A stretch of 64,000 nt of DNA from Pseudoalteromonas sp. S2755 (GTDB lineage Bacteria; Pseudomonadota; Gammaproteobacteria; Enterobacterales; Alteromonadaceae), in assembly GCF_005886535.1 (NCBI RefSeq), contig NZ_PNDS01000022.1, forward strand, positions 1 to 64,000, read 5' to 3'. The first letter of the stretch is position 1. Each line of letters starts with the position of its first letter. Below, piece after piece: positions 19,544-29,728 of the stretch. The translations under genes were made by a program, and so were the position numbers. Under the pieces are notes generated by a model. It did no database searches. It saw only the letters and a list, made by a program, of their open reading frames with translations, and was not told where the DNA came from.

Positions 19544-19663
19544 AACGCAGGTCTCAAGTGCTAACGCCACCTGCGTTATCCGGTTTTAAAGTAAGGTATT
19601 GATCCTTCACCGGTTTTAGGTAGTAAGTTAGGCCTACAAGTGAGTTTACCTCCGCCTACTTAC
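19544..19663 (+). promoter_or_regulatory. structured rpmI-rplT leader, probable L20 translational operator
   Basis: Two hairpins occupy the 181-base gap between infC and rpmI. The first is a perfect 9-bp stem, AACGCAGGT at 19544-19552 with ACCTGCGTT at 19569-19577. The second pairs GTAAGTTAGGC at 19623-19633 with GCCTACTTAC at 19654-19663, with one bulged base, and ends 22 bases before the rpmI ribosome site. In E. coli, L20 represses rpmI-rplT by binding RNA structures in this region. The hairpins are seen; binding by L20 is inferred. Confidence 0.5.
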
Positions 19664-19699
19664 ATTGTGTTAAAGCAATATCATTCGGAGTTATTGCAA

Positions 19700-19900
19700 A
19701 TGGCTTATAAGCTAAAATCACACAGAGGTGCTGCTAAGCGCTTCAAAAAGACTGCTTCTGGCGGTTACAAGCGTAAACAGTCGCATCTTCGTCACATTCT
19801 GACTAAGAAATCTTCAAAGCGTAAATTACACCTTCGTGCTAAGTCTATGGTTCATAAGAATGACCTAGGCCTAATCGATCGTATGTTACCATTCGCTTAA
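19700..19900 (+). CDS. rpmI: 50S ribosomal protein L35
   Basis: A 66-residue, lysine- and arginine-rich ribosomal protein. It starts [18 protein letters not shown] and ends with the conserved [14 protein letters not shown]. The ATG at 19700 is chosen because GGAG lies 10 bases upstream and the length fits; the frame extends 20 codons upstream without a family match. rplT follows 15 bases later in the same transcript. Confidence 0.98.
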   Translation: MAYKLKSHRGAAKRFKKTASGGYKRKQSHLRHILTKKSSKRKLHLRAKSMVHKNDLGLIDRMLPFA

Positions 19901-19915
19901 TAGAGGATATCAGAA

Positions 19916-20275
19916 ATGGCAAGAGTTAAACGCGGCGTAGTTGCACGTGCACGTCACAAAAAAGTATTAAAGCAAGCTAAAGGTTACTATGGAGCGCGTT
20001 CACGCGTTTACCGCGTAGCTTTCCAAGCGGTAACTAAAGCTGGTCAATATGCTTACCGTGACCGTCGTGCTAAGAAACGTACTTTCCGTCAACTATGGAT
20101 TGCTCGTATCAACGCAGCTGCACGTCAAAATGGTCTTTCTTACAGCCGTTTCATCAATGGCCTTAAAAAGTCATCGATTGAAATCGATCGTAAGATCCTA
20201 GCTGATATCGCAGTATACGACCAAGTAGCTTTCGCAGCACTAGTTGCTAAAGCAAAAGATGGTCTAGCTGCTTAA
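19916..20275 (+). CDS. rplT: 50S ribosomal protein L20
   Basis: L20 binds 23S rRNA early in large-subunit assembly and, in E. coli, represses translation of its own operon. The 119-residue protein starts [24 protein letters not shown], and the central [28 protein letters not shown] is diagnostic. AGAGGA precedes the start. It is the last gene of the cluster; pheST does not follow as it does in E. coli, and two hairpins end the transcript. Confidence 0.98.
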   Translation: MARVKRGVVARARHKKVLKQAKGYYGARSRVYRVAFQAVTKAGQYAYRDRRAKKRTFRQLWIARINAAARQNGLSYSRFINGLKKSSIEIDRKILADIAVYDQVAFAALVAKAKDGLAA

Positions 20276-20290
20276 TAAGCGGAACTAGAA

Positions 20291-20345
20291 TTAGTCTTCG
20301 GACTAAAGCTGGTATTGAAAAGGAGCCTTTGGCTCCTTTTTTAGT
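20291..20345 (+). terminator. tandem hairpins ending the thrS-rplT cluster
   Basis: A UUCG-capped hairpin (TTAGTC-TTCG-GACTAA, 20291-20306) is followed by a canonical intrinsic terminator. In the latter AAAAGGAGCC pairs with GGCTCCTTTT around TTT at 20318-20340, with more T residues after it. On the minus strand the A-run makes it usable by the convergent SDR gene too. Confidence 0.92.
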
Positions 20346-20370
20346 TTTGTATTCGTTATCAACGCTAGCG

Positions 20371-21204
20371 TTAGCGGTTTTTTAGTAAGATTTTATCCAG
20401 CATCTTACTGCTCAATATTCGTTTTAAGTACCCCATCAAATAGGTTGGAAAGGTAACGTAATATCTGGGCTTTGCAGTTTTCGCACTTAGTGCATGTTGC
20501 AGCACTTTATAAACAGCTTCTGGTCCTAAGGTAAATTTTTGCGGTGCTTCTTCTGAGCCTAAGCGGTTAAGCTGCGCCTGATATGCTTTGTAATGAGCAC
20601 TATTTTCGTGGTCGATATTCGCTAAAAAGGCGTGTTTCGCATTTTCTCTAAATTTAGACACGATTGGACCTGGCTCTATTAGGCTAACTTGAATATTGCT
20701 ACCTGAAAGCTCCATGCGTAGGGTGTCGGTAAGTCCTTCAAGTGCAAATTTGCTCGCGTTATAAGCGCCACGATATGGTAGTGCAACTAACCCAAGTACG
20801 GATGAGTTATGAATAATGCGGCCTGCGCCTTGCTTACGCATTTGCTCAACTGCGAGACAGGTCAGCGTATGCCAGCCAAAAAAATTAACTTCAAATTGTT
20901 GCCGTAACACGTCTGTAGGTAAGTCTTCTACCGCACCAGGTTGGCCGTAGGCACCGTTATTGAACAACGCATCTAGCTGCCCATTTGCGATTGCCAAAGC
21001 TTGGTTAAAGCCATCATTTATACTTTGCTCACACGCTAAGTCGAGCAGAATACATTGAATTTCTGTGCCTTCAAATTTATTCAAGTCCTTTGTATTTCTA
21101 ACCGAAGCAATAACTTGATATCCTGCTTTTGACAATTGCACTGCGCAGTAATAACCAATCCCGCTAGAACAACCTGTGATTAAAATTGATTTTTGTACGC
21201 TCAT
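20371..21204 (-). CDS. short-chain dehydrogenase/reductase (classical SDR)
   Basis: NAD(P)-dependent oxidoreductase of 277 residues. The nucleotide-binding motif is TGCSSGIGYYCA near residue 10, NNGAYG near 87, the catalytic Ser in IHNSSVLG near 134 and the YNASK catalytic pair near 148. The C-terminus carries a hydrophobic and basic tail (YYVTFPTYLMGYLKRILSSKMLDKILLKNR) similar to SDRs that associate with membranes. The substrate is unknown; lipid-like alcohols or ketones are possible. It is a single gene convergent with rplT. Confidence 0.88.
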   Translation of the reverse strand: MSVQKSILITGCSSGIGYYCAVQLSKAGYQVIASVRNTKDLNKFEGTEIQCILLDLACEQSINDGFNQALAIANGQLDALFNNGAYGQPGAVEDLPTDVLRQQFEVNFFGWHTLTCLAVEQMRKQGAGRIIHNSSVLGLVALPYRGAYNASKFALEGLTDTLRMELSGSNIQVSLIEPGPIVSKFRENAKHAFLANIDHENSAHYKAYQAQLNRLGSEEAPQKFTLGPEAVYKVLQHALSAKTAKPRYYVTFPTYLMGYLKRILSSKMLDKILLKNR

Positions 21205-21328
21205 TTTGATCCCTAAAGTTATGGTTATCTGCGATTAACTGCAAATTTTTGTTGAATCACCGCACATTGTAAGCTGATATCTAAAATATTGATATAATTG
21301 GCAGATAAAAGCAGAGGAATAGAGAAAT

Positions 21329-23119
21329 ATGATGAGTTCCAGCATTATTATGCTTACTGCAATGCTAGGTATAAACGGTCACTTACCACCTTTGATAGAG
21401 TGGCAGGGCAAAAGTGAACAACTATTACAACAACAGGGCCCATTAACGACTGATTTTGAGCTAAGCGGTGCGATAGATTCTCCTAATTATGCAGATACGA
21501 TGGCATTTGTTGACCGCCTAGTGGCTGCTAATCCAACCCAATTTAAACTAGAGACGATTGGGTTTAGCAATAGTAATCGCGCAATTAAGATGATTGTTGC
21601 AACGGAGCAGGGCGGTGACAAGTCAAATGTTATTAACAATGGCAAGCCAACCATTTTAGTACAGGCTGGTATTCATGCCGGGGAAATTGATGGCAAAGAT
21701 GCCATGTTTATGTTACTTCGCGATGTTGCAACCGGTAAGCGCCGGGATATATTAACGAAAGTGAATTTACTCTTTATTCCTATTCTCAACGTCGATGGGC
21801 ATGAAAGACGCAGTCAGTTTAACCGTATAAACCAACGGGGCCCGACTGTTATGGGCTTTAGAACTAATGCCAATAACTTAAATCTCAATCGTGATTACAC
21901 TAAATTGGACACGCCAGGAGTTAAGGCAGTCATGCAGGTGATTAACGAATACAATCCGGACCTATACATCGATGTTCATGTAACGGATGGCGCAGACTAC
22001 CAATACGATGTCACTTATGGTTTTAACCCAACTTTTGCAAGTGAATCACCGGCAATAGCTGAGGTGCTAGAGAATCAAATTTCGCCACAAATTAATGCCA
22101 CGCTTGCTGCTAATGGGCATATTCCAGGCCCGCTTGTATTTGTGATGGATAAGCGAGACTTTAAAAAAGGACTGGCTGGATGGGTGGCAACGCCAAGGTT
22201 TTCAAATGGGTGGGGAGATTTAAAGGGACTACCAACCATACTGGTAGAAAACCATTCTTTGAAACCCTATAAGCAGCGCGTACTAGGCACTTATGTGTTT
22301 ATGGATGGTGTTATCAGTGGCCTTTCAAGCAATATTCAGGCATTACGAGAAGCGGTCAAAAAAGAGGCTGAATTCACACCTAAACAACTGGTTGTTGAAC
22401 GCAGCTATGCAAAAGAGCCTGACTACATTCAATTTAAGGGCATCAAATACAAGCAGTTTGAAAGTGCATTGTCTGGTCACTTGGAAGCTAAGTACTTAGG
22501 CGAGCCACAAGACTACGAGAAACTACCGATTTATTGGCAAAAGGAAGTAAAAACAACGGTGAATGTACCTGAACAGTTTTACATTCCCCCGGCATACCCT
22601 GAAGTGATCGAAAAATTAAAATTGCATGGAATAACTGTTTCTACACTACCGGTGGGAACTGTGGTGGAAAAAGTAAGTCAGGCTACAGTAAAAGATTACA
22701 AGTTCGATAATGCTCCTTTTGAAGGACGCTTTCGAGTGAATGCGACTTTTGATATTCAGGAACTCTCAGATAAGGTCGATCTCAGTGGGTGGTATAAAGT
22801 AGCAACAGCGCAAAAATCTGGAGAGCTGGTGACTCACTTACTACATCCAGAAGCGCCTGACTCATTTTTTGCTTGGGGGGAGTTCAATACTATCTTCCAA
22901 CGTACAGAATATGTTGAAAATTATGCACTTGAACCTTTTGCACGAAAAATGCTAAAACAAAATCCGGCTATGGCATTAGCCTTCGACAAAAAAATACGTG
23001 AAGACAAGCAGTTTGCAAACGATCCAAAAGCGAGGATGGAGTGGCTTTATGCAAGAACGCCGTTTTATGATAATGCGTATCTCAAATATCCTGTTTTGAT
23101 GTCGTTTGGAGCAAACTAA
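21329..23119 (+). CDS. M14-family zinc carboxypeptidase-like protein
   Basis: Metallopeptidase of 596 residues in the M14 superfamily. The zinc-binding HxxE is in QAGIHAGEIDGKDAMF near residue 110, the substrate-binding Arg region in NLNLNRDYTKLD near 185, and the third zinc ligand His in DLYIDVHVTDGADYQYD near 215. The N-terminus is short and hydrophobic (SSIIMLTAMLGING), a poor signal peptide, so export is uncertain. The extended C-terminal half has no recognised domain. The start follows AGAGGAAT. The next gene begins three bases after its stop, implying co-transcription. Confidence 0.83.
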   Translation: MMSSSIIMLTAMLGINGHLPPLIEWQGKSEQLLQQQGPLTTDFELSGAIDSPNYADTMAFVDRLVAANPTQFKLETIGFSNSNRAIKMIVATEQGGDKSNVINNGKPTILVQAGIHAGEIDGKDAMFMLLRDVATGKRRDILTKVNLLFIPILNVDGHERRSQFNRINQRGPTVMGFRTNANNLNLNRDYTKLDTPGVKAVMQVINEYNPDLYIDVHVTDGADYQYDVTYGFNPTFASESPAIAEVLENQISPQINATLAANGHIPGPLVFVMDKRDFKKGLAGWVATPRFSNGWGDLKGLPTILVENHSLKPYKQRVLGTYVFMDGVISGLSSNIQALREAVKKEAEFTPKQLVVERSYAKEPDYIQFKGIKYKQFESALSGHLEAKYLGEPQDYEKLPIYWQKEVKTTVNVPEQFYIPPAYPEVIEKLKLHGITVSTLPVGTVVEKVSQATVKDYKFDNAPFEGRFRVNATFDIQELSDKVDLSGWYKVATAQKSGELVTHLLHPEAPDSFFAWGEFNTIFQRTEYVENYALEPFARKMLKQNPAMALAFDKKIREDKQFANDPKARMEWLYARTPFYDNAYLKYPVLMSFGAN

Positions 23120-23121
23120 TC

Positions 23122-23763
23122 ATGCAAGTGTACACTATTCCAGTCACACCGTTTATGCAAAATTGTCGTGTTATCGTGTGCCCAGACACACAAGCCGCTG
23201 CAATTGTAGACCCCGGAGGTGACGCGGAAAAAATTATCGCGCAGTTGAACACACAGGGATTAATGCCAAGCATGATTTTGCTTACCCATGCGCACCTTGA
23301 TCATGTGGGAGCAAGTACAGAATTAAGTGAACATTTTAACATCGAGATTATTGGGCCTCATCAGGGCGACCAATTTTGGTTAGAAGCCTTACCAATGCAA
23401 TCGCAGATGTTTGGTTTTCCTAATCATGCTGCTTTTTTACCATCAAAGTGGTTAAATGATGGTGATAAGATTAGAGTAGGAAACCTTGCACTCGAAGTCA
23501 GACATTGTCCAGGACATACTCCGGGGCACGTAATATTTTACGAACCAAACTCAAAACAAGTCTTAGTAGGAGATGTGTTGTTTAAAGGCTCAGTTGGTCG
23601 TACTGACTTTCCAAAAGGCGATGCATCCCAACTAAAACAGTCAATACAAGATAAGCTGTTTACTTTGCCTGATGAGGTCGTGGTGCATTCGGGCCATGGT
23701 GAAAATACCTCAATTGGCTTCGAAAAGGCGACAAATCCTTTTATGAGTGGCCGATTTGGTTAA
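23122..23763 (+). CDS. metallo-beta-lactamase-fold hydrolase (glyoxalase II-like, YcbL type)
   Basis: A 213-residue cytoplasmic MBL-fold enzyme. The metal-binding motif LTHAHLDHVGAS is near residue 55, later ligands are in RHCPGHTPGHVIF near 130 and GDVLFKGSVGRTDFP near 150, and the closing motif is VVHSGHGENTSIG. Members of this subgroup hydrolyse thioesters such as S-lactoylglutathione, but physiological substrates are often unproven. It follows the M14 gene by two bases and is probably translated from the same message. Confidence 0.88.
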   Translation: MQVYTIPVTPFMQNCRVIVCPDTQAAAIVDPGGDAEKIIAQLNTQGLMPSMILLTHAHLDHVGASTELSEHFNIEIIGPHQGDQFWLEALPMQSQMFGFPNHAAFLPSKWLNDGDKIRVGNLALEVRHCPGHTPGHVIFYEPNSKQVLVGDVLFKGSVGRTDFPKGDASQLKQSIQDKLFTLPDEVVVHSGHGENTSIGFEKATNPFMSGRFG

Positions 23764-23873
23764 AATAATGAAAGTGGCATAGTAGTGATGTGCATTTTTT
23801 AATTTGCTATGCTTCAGGGAATAACAATCAGCATCGGTTAATAGACTGATGTGCTAATTAAACTAGAATAGAT

Positions 23874-24332
23874 ATGTCATTGAACCAAGTAGATCGCCAG
23901 ATACTGGCATTGTTACAGCAAGACGCAAGTCTTTCTACCGCTGAAATCGCTGATAAAGTGGGGTTATCTCAATCCCCTTGTTGGCGTCGCATCGCTAAAT
24001 TAGAACAAGACGGTTATATCAAAGGCAAGGTTGCATTGCTGGATGAGAAAAAACTCGGATTTGATATGTTAGTTTATGCGCATGTTAGGCTTTCAAACCA
24101 TGGCCGCAACAACCTTGCCGAGTTTGAAAAATTGATCTTAAGTTACGACGAAGTAACAGAGTGTTATTCTATGGCAGGTACCATGGACTTTATGCTGCGT
24201 ATCATTTCTAAAGGCATTGAAGGCTATGAGCAATTTGTTCGTGATAATTTACTTAATTTAGAGTTCGTGCAAGAAGTACACTCAAATGTTACAATGACTT
24301 GCGTTAAGCGCAGCACCTCCTTACCGCTTTAA
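23874..24332 (+). CDS. Lrp/AsnC-family transcriptional regulator
   Basis: A 152-residue regulator. An N-terminal winged helix-turn-helix (LSTAEIADKVGLSQSPCWRRIAKLEQDGYI, residues 19-48) is followed by a RAM/AsnC ligand domain (VTECYSMAGTMDFMLRIISKG). It resembles YbaO/DecR-type Lrp members rather than global Lrp. No divergent partner gene is adjacent, so its target and effector amino acid cannot be inferred. A weak hairpin lies downstream at 24344-24365. Confidence 0.9.
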   Translation: MSLNQVDRQILALLQQDASLSTAEIADKVGLSQSPCWRRIAKLEQDGYIKGKVALLDEKKLGFDMLVYAHVRLSNHGRNNLAEFEKLILSYDEVTECYSMAGTMDFMLRIISKGIEGYEQFVRDNLLNLEFVQEVHSNVTMTCVKRSTSLPL

Positions 24333-24538
24333 TATAGCTTGTGGCCCTGCTTGCTTAAGTAGGGCTTCCAGTCATCTTTTCACCATTGTTCTATACTAAA
24401 ATTCAGACTGCTTGATTAAGCTATGTATATTGCAACCAAGTTTGCAATATATACTTGTATCTTATTTGTTAAAGGCGCTGCTTTTTGCTAAAATCCCCCG
24501 CCTTTGTGTTCATAGTCAATTCACACCTGAGGATATTG

Positions 24539-26095
24539 ATGTTTAATCTTATCAGCAAAGCGCCTAGCTCTGCTAAAAATGATGTACTGTCTGGGCTTAC
24601 TGTCGCTTTGGCACTTGTGCCTGAGGCTGTGGCTTTCGCTTTTGTTGCTCAAGTAGATCCATTAGTTGGTTTATATGCGGCATTTATTGTTGGTCTTGTG
24701 ACTTCAATCTTTGGTGGTAGGCCGGGTATGATCTCGGGCGCTACAGGGGCTCTTGCCGTGGTAATGGTGAGTCTCGTTGTTGAGCACGGCGTAGAGTATC
24801 TCTTTGCAACCGTTTTACTCATGGGCCTCTTACAAATAATCGCGGGTATATTTAAGCTCGGCAAGTTTATACGTATGGTACCGCATCCTGTGATGTTAGG
24901 CTTTGTGAATGGTTTAGCCATCGTTATCTTTCTTGCGCAACTTGGTCAGTTCAAAGTACTTAACGGCGAAGGTGAGCTGACTTGGATGCAAGGGGAAGCT
25001 CTTTATGTGATGGTGGGCTTGGTGGCATTGACTATGGCCATTATTCACTTTTTACCAAAGCTAACAACCGCTATACCTTCGAGTTTAGCGGCGATCTTAG
25101 TAGTAACCGGTCTTGTTATTGGTTTAGATTTAGACGCTCGTAATGTGCTTGATTATCTGAAAGATATGTCAGGTAACGTGGATGCAACGATAGCTGGTGG
25201 TTTTCCTGCTTTCCATATTCCCGAAGTACCATGGACATTTGAAACATTTAAAATCATCTTCCCATACGCACTTATTCTAGCAGCGATTGGTTTGATTGAA
25301 TCTTTGTTAACGCTCACGTTAATCGACGAAATCACCGAAACACGTGGTCACAGTAACCGTGAATGCATCGGCCAAGGCGCAGCTAATGTTACCTGTGGTG
25401 TGTTTGGTGCGATGGGGGGCTGTGCGATGATTGGGCAATCAATGATCAATATTAATTCTGGTGGCCGTAGTCGTTTGTCAGGTATCACGGCAGCATTATT
25501 ACTACTTGTATTTATTCTGTTTGCAGCAAGCCTTATCGAGATGATCCCACTTGCAGCGTTAGTTGGTGTAATGTTTATGGTGGTGTTGGGGACTTTTGAA
25601 TGGTCAAGTTTTAGATTAATTAGAAAGATCCCTAAATCAGATGCCTTTGTGATCGTCTTGGTGTCGGGTGTTACTGTGATTACAGATTTGGCCATCGCAG
25701 TTTGCGTTGGTGTTATTGTTTCGGCACTCGTATTCGCTTGGGAACATGCGAAACATATCTACACCAATAATTATATTGATGAGCAAGGCTCGAAAGTGTA
25801 TGAATTACACGGACCTCTGTTTTTTGGATCGGTGAAAAACTTTGCTGAGCTGTTTGATGTTAACAATGACCCAGATGATATCATTGTTGAATTCAAACAT
25901 AGCCGTGTTGCTGACCACAGTGCAATTGAAGCAATAGATGCGTTAGCTGAACGTTATAAAAAGGCTGGTAAAACGCTTCATCTTCGACACTTGAGCCAAG
26001 ACTGTAAAGTATTGCTAAGTAAGGCTAAAGATCTCGTTGAGCTAGATGGCCAAGCAGATCCTACTTATAAAGTGGCATCTGATAAGCTTGCTTAA
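24539..26095 (+). CDS. SulP-family anion transporter with STAS domain
   Basis: Inner-membrane SLC26/SulP transporter of 518 residues, probably for sulfate, bicarbonate or another anion. About 10-12 membrane helices span residues 15-400, including the family motif [28 protein letters not shown] near 40-70; a STAS domain fills the C-terminus from about 410. The ATG at 24539 is chosen because TGAGG precedes it, although the frame is open 18 codons further to a TTG. An intrinsic terminator follows the gene. Confidence 0.9.
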   Translation: MFNLISKAPSSAKNDVLSGLTVALALVPEAVAFAFVAQVDPLVGLYAAFIVGLVTSIFGGRPGMISGATGALAVVMVSLVVEHGVEYLFATVLLMGLLQIIAGIFKLGKFIRMVPHPVMLGFVNGLAIVIFLAQLGQFKVLNGEGELTWMQGEALYVMVGLVALTMAIIHFLPKLTTAIPSSLAAILVVTGLVIGLDLDARNVLDYLKDMSGNVDATIAGGFPAFHIPEVPWTFETFKIIFPYALILAAIGLIESLLTLTLIDEITETRGHSNRECIGQGAANVTCGVFGAMGGCAMIGQSMININSGGRSRLSGITAALLLLVFILFAASLIEMIPLAALVGVMFMVVLGTFEWSSFRLIRKIPKSDAFVIVLVSGVTVITDLAIAVCVGVIVSALVFAWEHAKHIYTNNYIDEQGSKVYELHGPLFFGSVKNFAELFDVNNDPDDIIVEFKHSRVADHSAIEAIDALAERYKKAGKTLHLRHLSQDCKVLLSKAKDLVELDGQADPTYKVASDKLA

Positions 26096-26147
26096 GAACG
26101 ACAGTTTAAATAGATGAATATAAATTAACTGGTTAATTTATTTTAAG

Positions 26148-26171
26148 AAAAGGCACTACGGTGCCTTTTTT
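26148..26171 (+). terminator. intrinsic terminator after the SulP gene
   Basis: GGCAC-TACG-GTGCC is flanked by AAAA and a run of six T residues. It lies 53 bases downstream of the SulP stop codon. Confidence 0.9.
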
Positions 26172-26268
26172 ATTTGCGGCAAGGTGTGTAAAAACTGAGA
26201 CCACCAGCAGTGAATAGAGCCGACATGCTGAGATATAATCCAGTTAAGCTAGAAGAGGTATAATCATT

Positions 26269-27339
26269 TTGAAGTGGCAATCACTGGTTGATAACAGGCA
26301 GAGGTTTTTCTGGGTATTACAAATAGCCGGTTGGCTGGGCTACGCGCTGGTTAACTATATTGGCTCAAAAGTCTTTGAAATGCGTGATATTTATGTGTTT
26401 GTCATCGCATTAAATGCCTATGCAGGTTGCTTGATGACTGTACCGCTACGATACCTCTATCGTAAAATTTGGAATGCAACACCTTTAGTGCTGATATTCG
26501 CTGTGTTTACGGCGTCATATGTAACTGGAACACTATGGGCGGTTGTTCAAAAATTTAATCATTGGGAAATATATCGTCACGGATATCGACCGGATGAGTG
26601 GTTTTATTACTTACAGCAGGGACTAGACTCTGTCTATATCATACTCTGTTGGAGTGGTTTGTACTTTGGTATTAAGTATTACCAATTGCTACAGAGTGAG
26701 CGTCAAAAGGCTTTGAAAGCCAATACTATGGCCCATGAAGCGCAATTGAAAATGCTGCGATATCAATTGAATCCGCATTTTCTATTCAATACCCTTAATG
26801 CGATTTCGACGCTTATATTGGTTGAAGAGAACAAAGATGCGAATCAAATGGTCGCAAGGCTCAGTGATTTCTTGCGTCATACATTAAATACAGATCCGAT
26901 AAAAAAGGTACCGCTTGAGCAAGAACTACATGCGCTAAAGCTGTACTTAGAAATTGAGAAGGTCCGTTTTGATGAACGCTTATCTATTGAGCTTGATGTG
27001 ACAGAAGAAGCTGAACAGGCGTTAGTACCAAGCCTGATCCTACAACCACTCATTGAAAATAGCATTAAATACGCAATTGCCCATATAGAGCATGGCGGGA
27101 AAATTGAAATAAAAGCACAGGTGTTTGCCAATGAGCTACTCTTGGAAGTAGGAGACAATGGTCCAGGCGCCGAGCTGGAAGATGGACAACTGAAAAGTGC
27201 ACAGGGAGTGGGTTTAGCGAATACCAAAGACCGTCTAAAAACCTTGTACGAAAATAACTATTCATTTGTGCTCTCTAACAATGAGCCAACTGGTTTGAAG
27301 GTAAACATTCGCGTTCCATATGAAAGGGCGAAGAAGTAA
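26269..27339 (+). CDS. LytS-type membrane sensor histidine kinase
   Basis: A 356-residue sensor kinase of the His_kinase/LytS class. Four N-terminal membrane helices (residues about 14-35, 42-66, 77-100 and 115-140) form the input domain. The phosphoacceptor His is in RYQLNPHFLFNTLNAIS near residue 169. The ATP-binding domain has LQPLIENSIKYAI and the G-box region GPGAELE then GVGLANTKDRL. It starts at a TTG with GAGG upstream. Its stop overlaps the ATG of the response regulator (TAATG), so the two are translationally coupled. The signal sensed is unknown. Confidence 0.9.
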   Translation: MKWQSLVDNRQRFFWVLQIAGWLGYALVNYIGSKVFEMRDIYVFVIALNAYAGCLMTVPLRYLYRKIWNATPLVLIFAVFTASYVTGTLWAVVQKFNHWEIYRHGYRPDEWFYYLQQGLDSVYIILCWSGLYFGIKYYQLLQSERQKALKANTMAHEAQLKMLRYQLNPHFLFNTLNAISTLILVEENKDANQMVARLSDFLRHTLNTDPIKKVPLEQELHALKLYLEIEKVRFDERLSIELDVTEEAEQALVPSLILQPLIENSIKYAIAHIEHGGKIEIKAQVFANELLLEVGDNGPGAELEDGQLKSAQGVGLANTKDRLKTLYENNYSFVLSNNEPTGLKVNIRVPYERAKK

Positions 27340-28163
27340 TGAGCAAAATTAGAACACTAATCGTAGATGACGAGCCGTTAGCGAGAAAAGGGCTTGCGGT
27401 AAGGTTAAGAGATTTTTCTGAAATCGAAGTTGTAGAATTGTGTGGCAGTGGTCAACAAGCAATCGATCTATGTAAATCTAAGGACATAGATCTGGTCTTT
27501 CTCGATATTCAAATGCCGAACATGAACGGTTTTGAAGTAGCGAGAGCGTTAAGTGAGAGTGTTAAACCATTGCCTGCTATCGTATTTGTAACTGCGTTCG
27601 ATCAATATGCTGTTAAGGCATTTGAGATCCATGCGCTGGATTACATCTTAAAACCCGTTGATGACAACAGATTAAAACAGGCGGTGGAGAAAGTGCAAAG
27701 CTATTTAAAAACACAACAAGACAATGCGCATAAGAAAAAGCTAGCCAGCTTTGTTGCAGGGATCACTGGTAATAACTGTGAAGAAATCCTTAAAAAACTT
27801 GCAACAGGAGACACAATTGAAGATAAAAAATTCCCAGAGTCGCTCGCAGTAAAAGAGCAGGGTGAAATCATTCGAGTTTCGACATCGTCAATTCAGTGGA
27901 TTGATGCAGCTGGTGACTACATGTGCTTACACTGTAGCGATGGTCAGACCCATATTTTACGTAAAACAATGAAAGATCTAGAACAAGAGCTAGATCCAAC
28001 GTTATTTGTGCGCGTACATCGCTCTGCAATTGTTAATACTAAGCAGATCAGTAAACTGGTCACACAAAGCAGTGGCGAATACTTATTGGTACTTGAGAAT
28101 GGTCAAGAGCTTAAAGTCAGTCGTAGTTACCGTGACAAAGTAAAGGCCGCACTCGCGAGCTAG
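27339..28163 (+). CDS. LytTR-type response regulator
   Basis: Cytoplasmic response regulator of 274 residues, partner of the preceding kinase. The receiver domain (1-120) has the acidic pocket VDDEP, the phosphoacceptor Asp in DLVFLDIQMPNMNG near residue 57 and the conserved Lys in YILKPVDD. A linker leads to a LytTR DNA-binding domain (about 165-272) with SIQWIDAAGDYMCLH and FVRVHRSAIVN. LytTR proteins bind paired direct repeats. No adjacent candidate target was identified. Convergent with pykA. Confidence 0.92.
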   Translation: MSKIRTLIVDDEPLARKGLAVRLRDFSEIEVVELCGSGQQAIDLCKSKDIDLVFLDIQMPNMNGFEVARALSESVKPLPAIVFVTAFDQYAVKAFEIHALDYILKPVDDNRLKQAVEKVQSYLKTQQDNAHKKKLASFVAGITGNNCEEILKKLATGDTIEDKKFPESLAVKEQGEIIRVSTSSIQWIDAAGDYMCLHCSDGQTHILRKTMKDLEQELDPTLFVRVHRSAIVNTKQISKLVTQSSGEYLLVLENGQELKVSRSYRDKVKAALAS

Positions 28164-28259
28164 TAAAAGCGCGAGCTAAAGTGATTTGCACCGTGTTTAG
28201 CCTACGGTGACGTAGTGTATTTTATGTGCTTGTACACTTTAGAGTATTCTAAGGAAAGA

Positions 28260-28288
28260 TGAACTAGGCAGCAATGCTACCTAGTTCA
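28260..28288. terminator. hairpin between convergent response-regulator and pykA genes
   Basis: TGAACTAGG and CCTAGTTCA form the outer stem, extended by AGC/GCT after one mismatch. It lies just past the pykA stop codon. U-tracts are weak on both strands, so the terminator call is moderate. Confidence 0.55.
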
Positions 28289-28294
28289 ACGCTT

Positions 28295-29728
28295 TTACAC
28301 TGTGACGATTTTCAGTGTGTTACTGGCGCCAATGGTTTCCATCTTATCACCGTGTGTGATGATCACTGTGTTGCCTTTTTCCAATGAGCCTGCAGCAACT
28401 AGCGTGTCAAGCGCTTCGCGAACAGTTGAATCATCTGAGCATTGCGTCGAGTCAAATCTTACCGGATATACACCACGATAGAGTGATGCCTGCCCAAGCG
28501 TTGATTGATGGCGAGACAGTGCGTAAATAGGCAATCCAGAACTGATACGAGACATCAACTTTGCGGTATTACCCGATTCAGTTAGTGCGACAATCGCCTT
28601 TACTGAGTCCAAATGGTTTGCTGCGTACATTGCTGACAGCGCGATAGTTTCACAGGTGTCTGCAAAACGGCTGTCTAAACGATGTTTAGAGATGTGGATC
28701 TGTGGTTGAGATTCAGCGCCTAAACATACACGTGCCATTGCTGCGACCGTTTGTTCCGGGTAATCACCAGCAGCGGTTTCTGCTGAAAGCATCACCGCAT
28801 CTGTGCCATCAAGTACTGCGTTGGCGACATCCATAACTTCAGCACGAGTTGGCATTGGATTGTCAATCATTGACTCCATCATTTGGGTGGCAGTGATCAC
28901 CGTACGGTTTAGAGAGCGAGCACGGCTGATGATTTGCTTCTGTTTACCAACAAGAGCGGCATCGCCAATTTCTACACCTAAATCACCGCGAGCAACCATC
29001 ACCGCATCGGAAGCCAATACGATGTCGTCAATCGCTTCTACAGTTTCCACCGCTTCTGCACGTTCGATTTTTGCAAGTAATTGTGCATTAGAACCTGCTT
29101 TCTCTGCCAGTCCTCTAACATAACGCATGTCGTCACCACTGCGAGGGAACGAAACCGCGATATAGTCCACGCCAATTTCTGTTGCGGTGATCAAGTCTTT
29201 TTTGTCTTTGTCAGTAAATGCAGGTGCTGTTAAGCCGCCGCCTAAACGGTTGATACCTTTATTGTTCGACAAGACACCGCCAACTTTAACATTGGTATGG
29301 ACTAGGTGGTCTTGTACTTCTTCAACAACAAGCTGAATAAGTCCATCGTTTAATAGCAGTAAATCGCCTTGTTTTACGTCATTTGGTAATTCTTTATAGT
29401 CGATACCCACGGCTTCAACGTGGCCTTGGCCAGGCTCCATTTTTGCATCAAGAGTGAATTTAGCACCCACTTCTAAGAACACTTTGCCTTCTTTAAATGT
29501 TGAAACGCGGATTTTAGGACCTTGTAAATCAGCAAGAATCGCTACATTTACACCTAAGCGTTTAGCAATTTCACGAACGGCTTCGGCTCTATTTTTGTGA
29601 TCTTGAGCTACACCGTGTGAAAAGTTTAGTCTGACTACGTTGGTGCCGGCACGAATGATTTTTTCTAAGTTGTTATCTCTATCCGTCGCTGGCCCCAGTG
29701 TTGCGACGATTTTTGTGCGTCTAAGCAT
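28295..29728 (-). CDS. pykA: pyruvate kinase (PykA type)
   Basis: Glycolytic enzyme converting phosphoenolpyruvate and ADP to pyruvate and ATP in the cytoplasm. At 477 residues it follows E. coli PykA closely from [22 protein letters not shown], with [20 protein letters not shown], the active-site Lys/Glu region AKIERAEAV, the magnesium site [12 protein letters not shown] and the signature [17 protein letters not shown] precedes the ATG. Divergent from gnd, with a 442-base intergenic region that carries a palindrome and direct repeats; carbon-source regulation is likely. Confidence 0.97.
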   Translation of the reverse strand: MLRRTKIVATLGPATDRDNNLEKIIRAGTNVVRLNFSHGVAQDHKNRAEAVREIAKRLGVNVAILADLQGPKIRVSTFKEGKVFLEVGAKFTLDAKMEPGQGHVEAVGIDYKELPNDVKQGDLLLLNDGLIQLVVEEVQDHLVHTNVKVGGVLSNNKGINRLGGGLTAPAFTDKDKKDLITATEIGVDYIAVSFPRSGDDMRYVRGLAEKAGSNAQLLAKIERAEAVETVEAIDDIVLASDAVMVARGDLGVEIGDAALVGKQKQIISRARSLNRTVITATQMMESMIDNPMPTRAEVMDVANAVLDGTDAVMLSAETAAGDYPEQTVAAMARVCLGAESQPQIHISKHRLDSRFADTCETIALSAMYAANHLDSVKAIVALTESGNTAKLMSRISSGLPIYALSRHQSTLGQASLYRGVYPVRFDSTQCSDDSTVREALDTLVAAGSLEKGNTVIITHGDKMETIGASNTLKIVTV

